DNA of 64,000 nucleotides from Bacillota bacterium (GCA_023426245.1 JAFABB010000028.1:62001-126000); one strand, 5' to 3'; counted from the first letter of the stretch, positions 43,944 to 53,899 are shown. Notes: generated by a model not told the origin, from the sequence alone. A program made the numbers and translations.

Positions 43944-44000
43944 ACTCCGGGAGAGAAAACCTCCACCAAAAGAGTTAATAAATTGCCCCGGAGTTTTTTT
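43944..44000 (+). terminator. Terminator for sbcC, overlapping the convergent gene
   Basis: ACTCCGGG (43944-43951) pairs with CCCGGAGT (43987-43994), followed by TTTTTTT. The loop of about 35 bases is long. The right arm lies inside the 3' end of the convergent phosphodiesterase gene. Confidence 0.55.
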
Positions 44001-44715
44001 CAATAAAGGCTTTTACCCGATCAGGCCTGTTGGTAATGATACCGTCCACTTGGGCCTTCCAAGCTTTTTCAATCTCGGGGAGTTCATCGACTGTCCATGT
44101 ATTGACGGTTAGCCCCTTCAACTTGGCCTGGGCCACTGTCTCCGGCGTCAAGCTATCGCACGGGGGATGTAAGGCGGCTGCTCCAAATAAGAGAGCATAA
44201 TCCCATGGTTTGTATAACCCGGCTTCATATAAAATACCGGTTCTCATTTCCGGAGCGATAGTGGAAATATTAATCAGGCTATAGTGGTAAAATGATGAAA
44301 TAATGCATTGTTTCATGAGCCCGTGATTTTTCACCATCCGGATCACCTTTTTTTCAATCCCGGGATAGCGGAAAATATCGGTTTTTAATTCGATATTGAG
44401 TAATAAATGGATTCCTGCAACAAATTTCAGCACCTCTTGTAACTTGGGTATTCTTTCCTTGGAAAATCTCAAATCAAACCAACTGCCGGCATCAAGTTCC
44501 CGCAATTCGGGCCAGGTTAAATCTTTAATAAATCCGTGACCGTCGGTGGTTCGGTCGACCCTTTCATCATGGCAAACCACCACTTCACCATCTCTGCTGA
44601 GATGAACATCAAGTTCAAGACCGTCGACTCCAAATTCTAAAGCTGTTTTAAAGGCCGACATGGTATTTTCCGGAGCTCGGCTGGAAAAGCCACGATGGGC
44701 GATAATCTTGGTCAT
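43975..44715 (-). CDS. Glycerophosphodiester phosphodiesterase
   Basis: 246 residues, GDPD TIM barrel. IIAHRGFSSRAPENTMSAF carries the catalytic His and Glu site, DGLELDVHLSRDGEVVVCHD the calcium-binding Glu-x-Asp and second catalytic His, and HLLLNIELKTD the later Glu. No signal peptide, so cytoplasmic: it cleaves imported glycerophosphodiesters to glycerol-3-phosphate and an alcohol. It ends the ABC importer operon, which suggests that the importer takes up glycerophosphodiesters, as UgpQ does in the unrelated Ugp system. Confidence 0.93.
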   Translation of the reverse strand: MTKIIAHRGFSSRAPENTMSAFKTALEFGVDGLELDVHLSRDGEVVVCHDERVDRTTDGHGFIKDLTWPELRELDAGSWFDLRFSKERIPKLQEVLKFVAGIHLLLNIELKTDIFRYPGIEKKVIRMVKNHGLMKQCIISSFYHYSLINISTIAPEMRTGILYEAGLYKPWDYALLFGAAALHPPCDSLTPETVAQAKLKGLTVNTWTVDELPEIEKAWKAQVDGIITNRPDRVKAFIEKNSGAIY

Positions 44716-44750
44716 TCTTTTTATCCATTCCTTTTATAAAAGTCATTTCC

Positions 44751-44776
44751 GGGATGAGTGGCGCGCCACTCATCCC
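44751..44776. repeat. Perfect 26-bp palindrome between ABC ATPase and phosphodiesterase genes
   Basis: GGGATGAGTGGCG and its exact reverse complement are directly joined at GGCGCGCC. The palindrome includes the stop codon of the ATPase gene. With no loop it may be a protein site or an RNA processing/attenuation hairpin that lowers expression of the last gene; no T-run follows. Confidence 0.8.
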
Positions 44777-45828
44777 TCCATGATCTGACAGGCTTCCCCC
44801 GGGAAATAGACCTGAATATTCTGGCCGGTCTGAGGAATTATAACATCCGGATTATTGAAAATATCAATTTGAATTTCTTGTTGTTCGATTTTGACTGACA
44901 AACGGACAATGGCTCCTAAAAAATTTACATTGGAAAGAATCCCGGATAAGCGGTTTACGTTTTCCCGTTCCCGTTTCAACGATATTCTTTCCGGACGCAA
45001 TGCGACAGACACTTTTTCACCTTTTTTACGGGTTAAAACCCCTGCATGGACAATCTGCTGTCCTTCGATGATCAATTTCCCGCTTGCAGGTTCCGCCACT
45101 TCGGCTTGGAGTCTATTTAAAATCCCGATAAAAGAGGCCACGAATGTTGATGACGGATGATGATAAACTTCGGAGGGAGTTCCGATTTGTTCAATTTGGC
45201 CTTCTTTCATCACCACGATCCGGTCCGATAATGAAAGAGCCTCTTCCTGATCATGGGTGACATAAATGGTGGTAATTCCGAGTTCTTTTTGAAGAGTCCG
45301 GATTTCTTGCCGTAGTTTTAAACGGATTTTGGCGTCAAGGGCTGATAAGGGTTCATCCAGTAATAAAATCTGGGGTTCGATCGCTAATGCGCGGGCCAGT
45401 GCCACACGTTGCTGCTGGCCGCCGGATAGTTGATGGGGAAAACGGTTTTGAAGTCCATCCAGATTGACCATTTTCAAGAGCTTTTCAGCCCGCTCCAAAC
45501 GGATTTTGGGTTGAACTCCGGCTGTTTTTAATCCATAGGTAATATTTTGAATCGCATTCATGTTGGGAAAGAGGGCGTAGTGTTGGAAAACCATTCCCAC
45601 ATGTCTCCGGCTGGGTGAAACATCGGTGATATCCAGGTTATTGATGAGGAGCCGTCCGGAAGTTGGGGTTTCAAAACCGGCAATCATTCGGAGTGTGGTT
45701 GTTTTCCCACAACCGCTGCCTCCTAAAAAGGAAATAAACTCGCCTTTTTGGACTTGCAGATTAAAGTCCCGGACGGCTATATTTTTACCGAATTGTTTTT
45801 GAATATCTTTTAATTCCAAAAAAGCCAT
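44770..45828 (-). CDS. ABC transporter ATP-binding protein (PotA/FbpC type)
   Basis: 352 residues. Walker A FLGGSGCGKTTTLRMIAG, Q-loop GMVFQHYALFPNM, signature QLSGGQQQRVALARALA, Walker B ILLLDEPLSALDA, switch VTHDQEEALSLSDRIVVM. A C-terminal TOBE-type domain spans about 240-350. GGGAGG precedes the ATG. It energises the two downstream-listed permeases; 18 bases separate it from permease 2. Confidence 0.95.
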   Translation of the reverse strand: MAFLELKDIQKQFGKNIAVRDFNLQVQKGEFISFLGGSGCGKTTTLRMIAGFETPTSGRLLINNLDITDVSPSRRHVGMVFQHYALFPNMNAIQNITYGLKTAGVQPKIRLERAEKLLKMVNLDGLQNRFPHQLSGGQQQRVALARALAIEPQILLLDEPLSALDAKIRLKLRQEIRTLQKELGITTIYVTHDQEEALSLSDRIVVMKEGQIEQIGTPSEVYHHPSSTFVASFIGILNRLQAEVAEPASGKLIIEGQQIVHAGVLTRKKGEKVSVALRPERISLKRERENVNRLSGILSNVNFLGAIVRLSVKIEQQEIQIDIFNNPDVIIPQTGQNIQVYFPGEACQIMEG

Positions 45829-45846
45829 TTTTTCCTCCCGGATTTT

Positions 45847-46635
45847 TCAATGAAAAGTTTTCTTATCCGTTAAACCAAAGGTCATCCAGCGGATCAAAGC
45901 TATAAAAACCCAGGTCAAAAAGAAACTGAAGATGGAAAGCGCTGCGGGTTCATAAGCCAGATCGCGCCCCACCAACGCCATATAAGGGCCGAAAGCGGGC
46001 CAGGCAAGCATGACTGCGAAGGTTAATTCGCCCATCACAATTGAAAAACTTATAAAAACGGCAGATAACATGCTGGTACGGAGGTTAGGCAGAATGATCT
46101 GGAAAAAAGTTATGATGTTGTTTGCTCCTAAATTCATTGAGGCTTCCATCAATGTTTTCAGGTCAAGTGCCCGGAGGCCGCTATCCATTGCCCGGTAGAT
46201 ATAAGGAAAAGTCAGCACCATATAAGCGGCCACCAGAAGGGCGGGGGTGGTCACCAAGGCCAGCGGCGGACCGCTATATAAGCGGATTAATCCCAAAACG
46301 AGTACAATCGGCGGTATCACAAAAGGAAGCATGGTACAGGCCTCTATCACCGGCCTGATTTTGGGGAATTTCCAGTGAATCAGGACGGTTGTCGGGAGCA
46401 TCAGTGTAAAACCGGCTATGATGGTGAATACGGCCATTTCTGCTGAAAAGCTGAAGGACTTAATAAAATTAGGGTCTTTGAAAACATTCTCATAAGCCAG
46501 AAAGCCAAGCATGTCTTTTTGTCGCCGTAATGAAAATAAAAAGGTGGCCACAAGAGGGAGGAAGAAATAAAGGCATCCGATACCAAACCAGAGCCAAGAC
46601 CAAAGTCGCGCGCGTACTTTACCAGTTTGAATCAT
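45847..46635 (-). CDS. ABC transporter permease 2 (PotC/FbpB-type)
   Basis: 262 residues, six membrane helices. The coupling loop reads ALDLKTLMEASMNLGANNII, followed by FQIILPNLRTSM, typical of the polyamine/iron/phosphonate import class. Start ATG 46635 overlaps the previous stop (ATGA), with AAGGTGG upstream; the ORF could extend 11 codons but inside permease 1. Confidence 0.92.
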   Translation of the reverse strand: MIQTGKVRARLWSWLWFGIGCLYFFLPLVATFLFSLRRQKDMLGFLAYENVFKDPNFIKSFSFSAEMAVFTIIAGFTLMLPTTVLIHWKFPKIRPVIEACTMLPFVIPPIVLVLGLIRLYSGPPLALVTTPALLVAAYMVLTFPYIYRAMDSGLRALDLKTLMEASMNLGANNIITFFQIILPNLRTSMLSAVFISFSIVMGELTFAVMLAWPAFGPYMALVGRDLAYEPAALSIFSFFLTWVFIALIRWMTFGLTDKKTFH

Positions 46636-47516
46636 TGCATCCACCTTGAGGATAATTTTTGGAGCCAAGTGTAAATGAATATTAAAACCGCCATCAAGAC
46701 GATCATTCCAAGGGCCAGGGCGTAACCTAAATTGGGATTATGAAGTACATCGCCTCTTATTTGGGCGCCAATCAAAATGGGGATGATGTTAAGCAAACCC
46801 CCAGTCAGCGCATAGGCAGTAGCATATGCGCCAAAAGAATTTCCAAAAAGTAGGATAAATGAAGCCAGTAAAGTCGGTGTCAAGACCGGTAAGGCCACCG
46901 TTTCCCAATATTGAAAGGGGCTGGCACCCAGATTTTCAGCTGCTTCCCGCCACTGCTTTTTCATCCCTTCCAAGGCGGGGGATATAATTAACACCATGAG
47001 GGGAATTTGAAAATAGACATAGGTAAGGGTAAGACCCCAAAAACTATAAAGATTAAAGCCTTGATCATAGATGTGGATGCCGAACCAAGTTTGCAATAAA
47101 ACGGTAATCATGCCGACCCGTCCTAAGGTCGATATAAATGCGAAAGCCAATGGTACACCTGCGAAATTGGATGCCACTCCGCAAAAAGTGATGATAAATC
47201 CCTGTACAAAGCGGGGTAATTCCCCCAAGCAGATTCCATAGGCCAATAGAAAGCCCAGCAAGCCTCCACCTAAAGCGGTAATCAGACTGATTTGGATAGT
47301 CAATAAATACGAATGGATGATGTCCGGCCTTGTCAGGTTTCGGAAATTATTCAAGGTGAAATTGCCTGCGCTATCTTGAAAACCTCCTATCAAGAGGGAG
47401 CCGGCCGGGAGAATCATAAATGCCAATGCAAATATTATAAAGGGAATCAGTCCCAGGACGGAGAAGCCTTGGAATAGAGGCGTGGCCGCGCTTCTATTTG
47501 AATTTTTGGTACTCAT
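46632..47516 (-). CDS. ABC transporter permease 1 (PotB-type)
   Basis: 294 residues, six membrane helices. The coupling loop is GMKKQWREAAENLGASPFQY with the following WETVALPVLTP. N-terminal cytoplasmic stretch of about 20 residues precedes the first helix. It overlaps the binding-protein gene by 4 bp (ATGA), so translation is coupled through the operon. Confidence 0.92.
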   Translation of the reverse strand: MSTKNSNRSAATPLFQGFSVLGLIPFIIFALAFMILPAGSLLIGGFQDSAGNFTLNNFRNLTRPDIIHSYLLTIQISLITALGGGLLGFLLAYGICLGELPRFVQGFIITFCGVASNFAGVPLAFAFISTLGRVGMITVLLQTWFGIHIYDQGFNLYSFWGLTLTYVYFQIPLMVLIISPALEGMKKQWREAAENLGASPFQYWETVALPVLTPTLLASFILLFGNSFGAYATAYALTGGLLNIIPILIGAQIRGDVLHNPNLGYALALGMIVLMAVLIFIYTWLQKLSSRWMQ

Positions 47517-48634
47517 TGTTTTGTAACATTGACCTGTACGATTTTATCCCAATCCGAGGCGATGATCTTCTTGGCGGTTTCCTGCTGTTCCAGAGTAGGG
47601 AATACTGCTTTTTCATAGTTTTTCGCCGGAGGCATTTTGGCGGCAATTTCGGCCGGAATAACTTTTCTTTTTACCAGGTCCTGATAGCGGACGGGGTGGC
47701 AATAACCTTTTAACCAGATTAACTGGCCTTCATCGGAATAGAGGAATTCCATCCAAAGTTTGGCGGCGTTTGGATGGGGAGCATAGGCGCTGATGGCCTG
47801 AACGTAAACTCCGGCGACCACACCGGTTCTGGGAATGACAACGCCGATTTCCGGATTACCGGCGGATTTGTCGCGGTTGGACAGGGCATTATAATCCCAG
47901 CGGACTGTGATCGGTGTTTCCCCGGAGGCGACAGTGCCGGGAACGGCGATCACCGGAACAAAATTACCCGCTTTGTTCAGTTTATTAAAGAAATCGAGTC
48001 CTGCTGCAGCATTTTCATATTTTTTACCGAAACTGACGGAGGCGGCGCCGACAGCCATAATCGCTTGATTAGCGCTGCGGGGATCACCTGCCAGGGCAAA
48101 TTTACCTTTATATTCGGGTTTAAGAAGGTCGGGCCAGTCGGTGGGGATGTTTTTTACAATACTTTTGTTGATTTCAAATGCCAAAACGCCGTAATAGTCT
48201 CCGTACCAGTAACCATCGGCATCTTTTACATTGGCGGGGATGGTATCCCAGGTTGAAACTTTATAGGGTTGAATCAATTTATCTTGTTTTGCCTGCGGTC
48301 CGAAGGAAAGGCCGACATCGATTACATCCGGAGCTTGAGGCCCTTTGTTGTTTTTATTGGCCTTGATCGCCTCGATTTCTTCGCCGGAGCTTCCGTCGGG
48401 ATTGAGTTCATTCACTTTAATGCCATATTTCTTCGAAAAGGTTTCAATCATCTCTCCATAATTCACCCAATCATGGGGCAGGGCGATGACGGTTAGCTGA
48501 CCTTCTTTTTTGGCGACTTGTATTAAAGCATCCAGGGGCTTAGAATTTTGAGCCCATACCCCCTCAAAAACAGCACCGAAAAATAACACTCCGGCTAGTC
48601 CCAACAGGCAAGTCCTGATCCGGAAATTCTTCAT
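47513..48634 (-). CDS. ABC transporter solute-binding protein (PotD/AfuA-like)
   Basis: 373 residues. Signal peptide about 1-28 (..AGVLFFGAVFEGVWA-QN) with no lipobox cysteine, so a free periplasmic protein. The mature protein contains APDVIDVGLSFGPQAKQDKL, GYWYGDYYGVLAFEINKSIV and VAGVYVQAISAYAPHPNAAKLW, the two-lobed type 2 binding fold of iron, polyamine and phosphonate importers. The phosphodiesterase in the operon points to a glycerophosphodiester ligand, but that is inference. ATG 48634 is eight bases after AGGAGG; an in-frame TTG just upstream is too close. Confidence 0.9.
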   Translation of the reverse strand: MKNFRIRTCLLGLAGVLFFGAVFEGVWAQNSKPLDALIQVAKKEGQLTVIALPHDWVNYGEMIETFSKKYGIKVNELNPDGSSGEEIEAIKANKNNKGPQAPDVIDVGLSFGPQAKQDKLIQPYKVSTWDTIPANVKDADGYWYGDYYGVLAFEINKSIVKNIPTDWPDLLKPEYKGKFALAGDPRSANQAIMAVGAASVSFGKKYENAAAGLDFFNKLNKAGNFVPVIAVPGTVASGETPITVRWDYNALSNRDKSAGNPEIGVVIPRTGVVAGVYVQAISAYAPHPNAAKLWMEFLYSDEGQLIWLKGYCHPVRYQDLVKRKVIPAEIAAKMPPAKNYEKAVFPTLEQQETAKKIIASDWDKIVQVNVTKQ

Positions 48635-48970
48635 GTTCAAATCCTCCTTTTTTATTTACCCTTTATCAGAATAAAATAAGATTGTTAAGAGCTAATTAGG
48701 TTTGGGAGATGCCTGTTTTAAATATGTTAAATATTGAGTTACGGCGATTGTCCCAACTGACCGCATTCGGCACTTCCGTCTGCTGGTGTTAAGTTCTATC
48801 TGTTCTGTTAAGTATAGTAGGTCATTTGTCCGCTTTTACTCAGCAACTAGGGCTAAGAGTATGATTTTATTCACTCAATGGAAGCTTGATATGGTATAAT
48901 TGTTGCGCAACAGCAATTTCTGGGCTCTGTATGGATGTTTTTATTGATGATACTTCTTGGGAGATTTAAT

Positions 48971-50341
48971 ATGGGAAGCATAAGGGAATTATTTGAAAAT
49001 ATGTTTGACGATAAAGGTTTTTATCGCAAGATGTTGCAAATCGCCATACCGATTGCCATTCAGAACTTTATATCCTCCTTTTTAAATATGATTGACACCG
49101 TCATGGTAGGAAAGCTGGGAGAGACGGAGATTGCGGCAGTTGGAATAGCGAACCAGTATTTCTTTTTTTTCAATATGTTTTTACTTGGGATGTGCGCGGG
49201 ATGCGGGGTATTCATATCCCAGTTTTGGGGTAAGGGCGAGATTGGAAATATCAAGCGGATCATGGGAATCGGGTTGATTTCGGCCGTTGTTTTTTCATTC
49301 GTGTTTATGGCCGTGGGTTTTCTTTTTCCCGGTAAGATTATTGCAGCATTCAATACAGACCCCCGGGTTATCGATTTGGGCACCGGATATTTGAAGATGG
49401 TCCTCGCCAGTTACTTATTTACCGGTATTACATTTTTATTCAATTTTTCCTTGCGTTCCATTGGAAAGACGGTTCAGCCAATGCTGATCAGTGCTTTGGC
49501 GCTTATTTGCAATGCCTTTTTTAACTATCTTTTTATATTCGGCAAATTCGGCGCGCCTGCCATGGGAGTTGAAGGGGCGGCCCTCGCTACGGTGATAGCA
49601 AGAATTGTTGAAACCATAACCCTTTTGGCGTATATTTACGGCAGGAAGTTAGTATTAGCCGCTTCAGCCAAAGAATTAACCGATGTATCCTTTGAATTTG
49701 TGAAAAAATCATACCGGATAATATTTCCGGTTATATTGAACGATATCTGCTGGGGGCTTGCCAGTTTGGTTTATGCAGCGGTTTACGGAAGGATGGGTAC
49801 GCAGGCTGTAGCCGTCATACAGATTTGTAACACTGTCAATAATTTGTTCCTGGTAGTTATTTTTGGGTTGTCAAGCGCGGCTGCGGTCATGGTGGGGAAC
49901 AGTATCGGAGCGGGAAAAGAGGGTGTAGGAAAGAGTTATTCCGAGAGATTTTCTCTTCTTTCGGTGGCACTCGGTATCTTACTGGGAGTGCTTCTGGCAT
50001 TGACATCACCGGCGGTACTCAGTGTTTTCAATGTTTCCGATACGGTTCGAAGTGACTCCCAGATTGTTTTATATATCATATCGGTAATCTTTTTTATCAG
50101 GGTATTTGATGTGATCTTGATTGTCGGAATTTTGAGAGGCGGCGGCGATGCCAAACAAGCTTTCCTGATTGAAGGTTTTACCATGTGGTTTATCGGAGTG
50201 CCGTTGACCATTTTGGGGGCCTTTGTTTTCAAACTCCCCATATATTCCGTATATGCCCTGGCCATTCTGGAGGAAGTATCCAAATGCATTTTGGGTCTGA
50301 TACGCTTAAAATCCGGACGGTGGATCCGGAACGTAACTTAA
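48971..50341 (+). CDS. MATE-family efflux transporter
   Basis: 456 residues, twelve membrane helices in two repeats. Motifs: AIPIAIQNFISSFLNMIDTVMVGKLGETEIAAVGIANQ at the N-terminus and RIIFPVILNDICWGLASLVY, PVILNDICWG in the second repeat, the MATE/NorM pattern. These proteins export cationic drugs or metabolites by sodium or proton exchange. ATG 48971 follows GGGAG; the longer ORF start lies within a likely promoter region (TATAAT at 48895-48900). Monocistronic. Confidence 0.95.
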   Translation: MGSIRELFENMFDDKGFYRKMLQIAIPIAIQNFISSFLNMIDTVMVGKLGETEIAAVGIANQYFFFFNMFLLGMCAGCGVFISQFWGKGEIGNIKRIMGIGLISAVVFSFVFMAVGFLFPGKIIAAFNTDPRVIDLGTGYLKMVLASYLFTGITFLFNFSLRSIGKTVQPMLISALALICNAFFNYLFIFGKFGAPAMGVEGAALATVIARIVETITLLAYIYGRKLVLAASAKELTDVSFEFVKKSYRIIFPVILNDICWGLASLVYAAVYGRMGTQAVAVIQICNTVNNLFLVVIFGLSSAAAVMVGNSIGAGKEGVGKSYSERFSLLSVALGILLGVLLALTSPAVLSVFNVSDTVRSDSQIVLYIISVIFFIRVFDVILIVGILRGGGDAKQAFLIEGFTMWFIGVPLTILGAFVFKLPIYSVYALAILEEVSKCILGLIRLKSGRWIRNVT

Positions 50342-50778
50342 TTTTGAAATAAAGCAAGTATCAATTAAATACCATCCTTAAGATTCCCTTCCGGTCCCGG
50401 CGGATCGAACAAGAGGAATTTCTGTGTCTTTATGGGGGAAGGCAAAGAAAAGTTCCTTGAGTGTTAATCGTACGGGGGCTTCCTCGGGTTACCAAAATCT
50501 TCAGAATTCGAATCCATGCTTTTTTTATCCCACAATATGCCCATATTGAATTCTTCTTCACTCTAAATCTATTATAGAAACCTTGGGGACCAAGATTTCT
50601 TGCTTTATTTTATTCACAGAATACCAAAAACAAATTAATACAAGGATGAAAGCAGGAAATAGAAATATTTAGCAGAAAGTCATTTGCTAATTGTAAATTT
50701 ATTCCTGCCAAGTAAATTTCATAGTTGATGGAATGAATCTTGATGTGAGCCAGGTAATCAATTTTAATGGAGGTATTG
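50342..50778. other. 440-bp intergenic region without recognised features
   Basis: AT-rich spacer between the MATE gene and the S41-like gene. No terminator, repeat or credible ORF was found by eye; only the GGAGGT ribosome site at its end (50769-50774) is clear. Confidence 0.5.
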
Positions 50779-52650
50779 ATGAAAAAATGGAGATTTTTTA
50801 ATCTTTGCCTATTATCTCTGGTGGTATTCTCATCAATCAGCATGAGCTTAAATGCCGATGGCGGTAAGTTAAACCTAATCGTCGGACACTGGGAGGGATC
50901 GATTCGGGTTAATGAAACACAGGTTAATATTAACACTGATTTTAGGTTGAACCAATCACTGTGTGCTTTCTTAAGCTTTCCTGACCAGGGCTTTCTACTC
51001 TTGCCTCTTGAAAACGTGGTCTACAACTATCCTAAAATATCTTTTGAATTTCAAGAGGGTAATGTGACGGATCATTTTGAAGGGGTTTTGGAACAGCAGG
51101 CCATAACCGGCAAATTTTCAAAAGGCCAATTTGTTGGTAATTTCACTTTACATCTTATGAAGCAAAAACCCCAATCCGGGAATTTCTGCAGCTGGAATCT
51201 ATGGAAGGCGCCGTTTACCAGATCGCGGCTATTCCAGGAAATAGAGCGGAACCGGATGGTGGTGTATTCCGATGGCATCCCGATAAATGAAGTTGAAACT
51301 CGATTTAAGAGTTTACTTTATAATTATTCCAACTTTAAGGATGAATTGGCGGCTGAAACGATATTGCCGCCAGAAGAGTTTCATTCCGATTTAGCGGCGA
51401 CATTTATTTCGTTAAGGGATGCCAATCGAGAAATTGATTATCTATTTAGGCTAATAAAATATGGTTACGGAGGGTATCAGTATTTCGGCGGGGATGCTAA
51501 ATTTCAGGAGGCCAAAACTAAGATCGGGCAGGAGATTTTATTGCTTGCCAATGGAGGGGAAATCCCGCTCGAACGATATTTTTCCATTATCACAAATCAC
51601 TTAGGTTTCATTCAGGATGGCCATTTTAGTATCGGCGGCTTTAATTTGTGCCATAAATACCGGTACTACTCGACGGGTGAATACATTTTTCATAAAGATA
51701 AGAAGGGTATCTATACGGATATTGAAAGAAAGAGGCATTACTTAACTGCGGTTAACGGGCAAGATCCGTCGGCCTATATCAAACTTTCCCTGAATAAGGA
51801 CGGGATAATCTTTTATCAATTGGGGACGTTATCCAACTGTGAAAATAGTCAAATTGCCATAGATTTGCTTTTTGACGGCGCTATCCATCACAAAGCCGAT
51901 TTGGAAAGGAAGAAAAACTACTTTATCGGTGGAGGGACTTACTGCCAATATAAGTTGTCCGGAATACCCGTGGTTGAAAACCGTGACCTTAGCCCAAAAC
52001 CAAAAAACAAAGAATTGTTGCAACAATTTGTTTCAGGAGCCGCCGCATTGAAAGAATATAAGGTGATCATTTTAGATTTACGATCTAATTTGGGAGGTGA
52101 TAGTGAATTCGCTGCAACCTGGTGCAATAAATTGACCGGCTGTTTTTTTCAAGAGGAGCGAATGGATGGGCAATTAGTGACCCATACTGCGCAGAAGTTG
52201 CTCTTAAACAATACCGTTACCAATTATGATGAAACTATGGCTCAAAAATGGAAAGCCATTATGGAAGATTTCAAAGCGAATGAAGATTCCACTTTTCCAG
52301 GCTGGAGTAAACCATATTTTGGAAAAGGCCAAAAACTCAAAAATAATAATTTTTTAGTCGTTTTAATTGATTCGAATACAGGATCGGCAGGTGAGGATTT
52401 TGTAGAATATTTGCGGCAGATGGAGAAAGTGGTTTTTATCGGAACCAATACGAGTGGGGCATTAGTTGCAGGCAATGTGGGCGTATGTCAATTACCTTTT
52501 TCGAGAATGCCGGTAACATTCGGCACTAAACTTGCACTCAAACCGGATTTCATCAATCGTGACGGGATGGGGTACCTTCCCGATATTTGGGTCGATTCGA
52601 AGGATGCGCTTGATTATGCAATCCGGTTTGTGAAGCGATATCTATATTGA
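50779..52650 (+). CDS. Secreted S41-family peptidase-like protein
   Basis: 623 residues. Signal peptide about 1-30 (..SISMSLNADGG). Residues 35-125 form a beta-rich N-terminal domain (LIVGHWEGSIRVNETQVNIN, NFTLHLMKQKP). The S41 region is at about 425-610: YKVIILDLRSNLGGDSEFAA, NNFLVVLIDSNTGSAGEDFVEYL, where the serine of GSAGE is the expected nucleophile, and FIGTNTSGALVAGN. No PDZ domain is evident. GGAGGT precedes ATG 50779; the earlier in-frame ATG overlaps this site. Processing of extracytoplasmic proteins is likely; target unknown. Confidence 0.8.
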   Translation: MKKWRFFNLCLLSLVVFSSISMSLNADGGKLNLIVGHWEGSIRVNETQVNINTDFRLNQSLCAFLSFPDQGFLLLPLENVVYNYPKISFEFQEGNVTDHFEGVLEQQAITGKFSKGQFVGNFTLHLMKQKPQSGNFCSWNLWKAPFTRSRLFQEIERNRMVVYSDGIPINEVETRFKSLLYNYSNFKDELAAETILPPEEFHSDLAATFISLRDANREIDYLFRLIKYGYGGYQYFGGDAKFQEAKTKIGQEILLLANGGEIPLERYFSIITNHLGFIQDGHFSIGGFNLCHKYRYYSTGEYIFHKDKKGIYTDIERKRHYLTAVNGQDPSAYIKLSLNKDGIIFYQLGTLSNCENSQIAIDLLFDGAIHHKADLERKKNYFIGGGTYCQYKLSGIPVVENRDLSPKPKNKELLQQFVSGAAALKEYKVIILDLRSNLGGDSEFAATWCNKLTGCFFQEERMDGQLVTHTAQKLLLNNTVTNYDETMAQKWKAIMEDFKANEDSTFPGWSKPYFGKGQKLKNNNFLVVLIDSNTGSAGEDFVEYLRQMEKVVFIGTNTSGALVAGNVGVCQLPFSRMPVTFGTKLALKPDFINRDGMGYLPDIWVDSKDALDYAIRFVKRYLY

Positions 52651-52654
52651 AAGT

Positions 52655-53899
52655 TCAGTACCTTTTACCCCTCCGAAAATATCCGACCGTTCCGGTTTTC
52701 TGTGCGCCTGTGCCAGATAGAGCCCGTTTCGGCATTTCCTGAATATCCAAAGATTTGGCATGCTCCACGGAATAGGGGTGATCCTCAACAACGGGGATCG
52801 GTTTAGCGATAAGTTTATGGATGCTTTTTAGATAGTCCTTTTCCTCGGTATCGCAAAAAGAGATGGCGATCCCACTTTGGCCCGCCCTGCCTGTCCGGCC
52901 AATCCGGTGCACATAGGTCTCGGGGATGTTGGGCAATTCAAAATTAATCACATGGGATAATTCTTCCACATCAATACCCCGGGCTGCTATGTCGGTTGCC
53001 ACCAACACTCTGATTTGCCGTGACTTGAAGTCATTTAAAGCCCTTTGTCTGGCGTTCTGCGATTTATCACCATGAATGGATTCCGCCTTAATCCCGGCTT
53101 TGTTCAGCGCTCGGGCGATTTTATCAGCTCCGTACTTTGTCCTGGTGAAAACCAAAGCCGTAGCGATTGTAGGATCTTTTAACAAATGGATCAGAAGCGA
53201 TCGTTTATCCTCTCGCGCCACATAATAAACAAACTGCTCTGTATTATCAACTGTGGATGCTACGGGGGTTACAGCGACTTTTTCCGGATTCATTAAAATA
53301 GTATCAGCCAGTTTGGCGATTTCCGGGGGCATGGTTGCGGAAAAAAGTAAGGTTTGACGTTTTGTCGGCAGCAGGGCGATGATTCTTTTGACATCGTGAA
53401 TAAAGCCCATATCCAACATGCGATCGGCCTCATCCAGAACAAAAATTTCTATATGATGCAGATTGATGAATTTCTGGCTGACTAAGTCCAAGAGCCGGCC
53501 GGGGGTGGCCACTAAGATATCGACTCCTTTTTTTAGGGCATCCGTTTGGGGCTTTTGGGGTACTCCGCCGAATACCACCGCATGTCGGATTCCGGTATCC
53601 CTGCCGTAAGCGCCTATGCTTTCATCAATCTGAAGCGCCAATTCCCGGGTTGGTGTCAGAATCAGAGCCTTAATAAAAGACTGTTCCTTCCGGCCGCATG
53701 GAGGGTTATGCAAAATTTGCAGAATGGGAATGGCAAATGCTGCAGTCTTTCCGGTACCTGTTTGGGCGCATCCCAATAAATCCTTCCTTGCGAGGATTAT
53801 GGGGATCGCTTTTTCCTGGATGGGGGTTGGTTTTTGGTAGCCTTCTGTTTGTAAAGCCTTCAAAATTGGAGAAATCAATTGTAAATCTACGAACGTCAT
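52655..53899 (-). CDS. DEAD-box RNA helicase (RhlE-like)
   Basis: 414 residues. All core motifs are present: Q-motif GYQKPTPIQEKAIP, motif I AQTGTGKT, Ia PTRELALQ, II VLDEADRML, III LLFSATMP, V VATDIAARGID and VI YVHRIGRTGRAG. A short basic tail (RRGKRY) follows. The length and tail match RhlE proteins, which unwind RNA in ribosome assembly or mRNA decay. It ends four bases from the convergent S41-like gene. An AT-rich TATAAT is upstream. Confidence 0.95.
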   Translation of the reverse strand: MTFVDLQLISPILKALQTEGYQKPTPIQEKAIPIILARKDLLGCAQTGTGKTAAFAIPILQILHNPPCGRKEQSFIKALILTPTRELALQIDESIGAYGRDTGIRHAVVFGGVPQKPQTDALKKGVDILVATPGRLLDLVSQKFINLHHIEIFVLDEADRMLDMGFIHDVKRIIALLPTKRQTLLFSATMPPEIAKLADTILMNPEKVAVTPVASTVDNTEQFVYYVAREDKRSLLIHLLKDPTIATALVFTRTKYGADKIARALNKAGIKAESIHGDKSQNARQRALNDFKSRQIRVLVATDIAARGIDVEELSHVINFELPNIPETYVHRIGRTGRAGQSGIAISFCDTEEKDYLKSIHKLIAKPIPVVEDHPYSVEHAKSLDIQEMPKRALSGTGAQKTGTVGYFRRGKRY

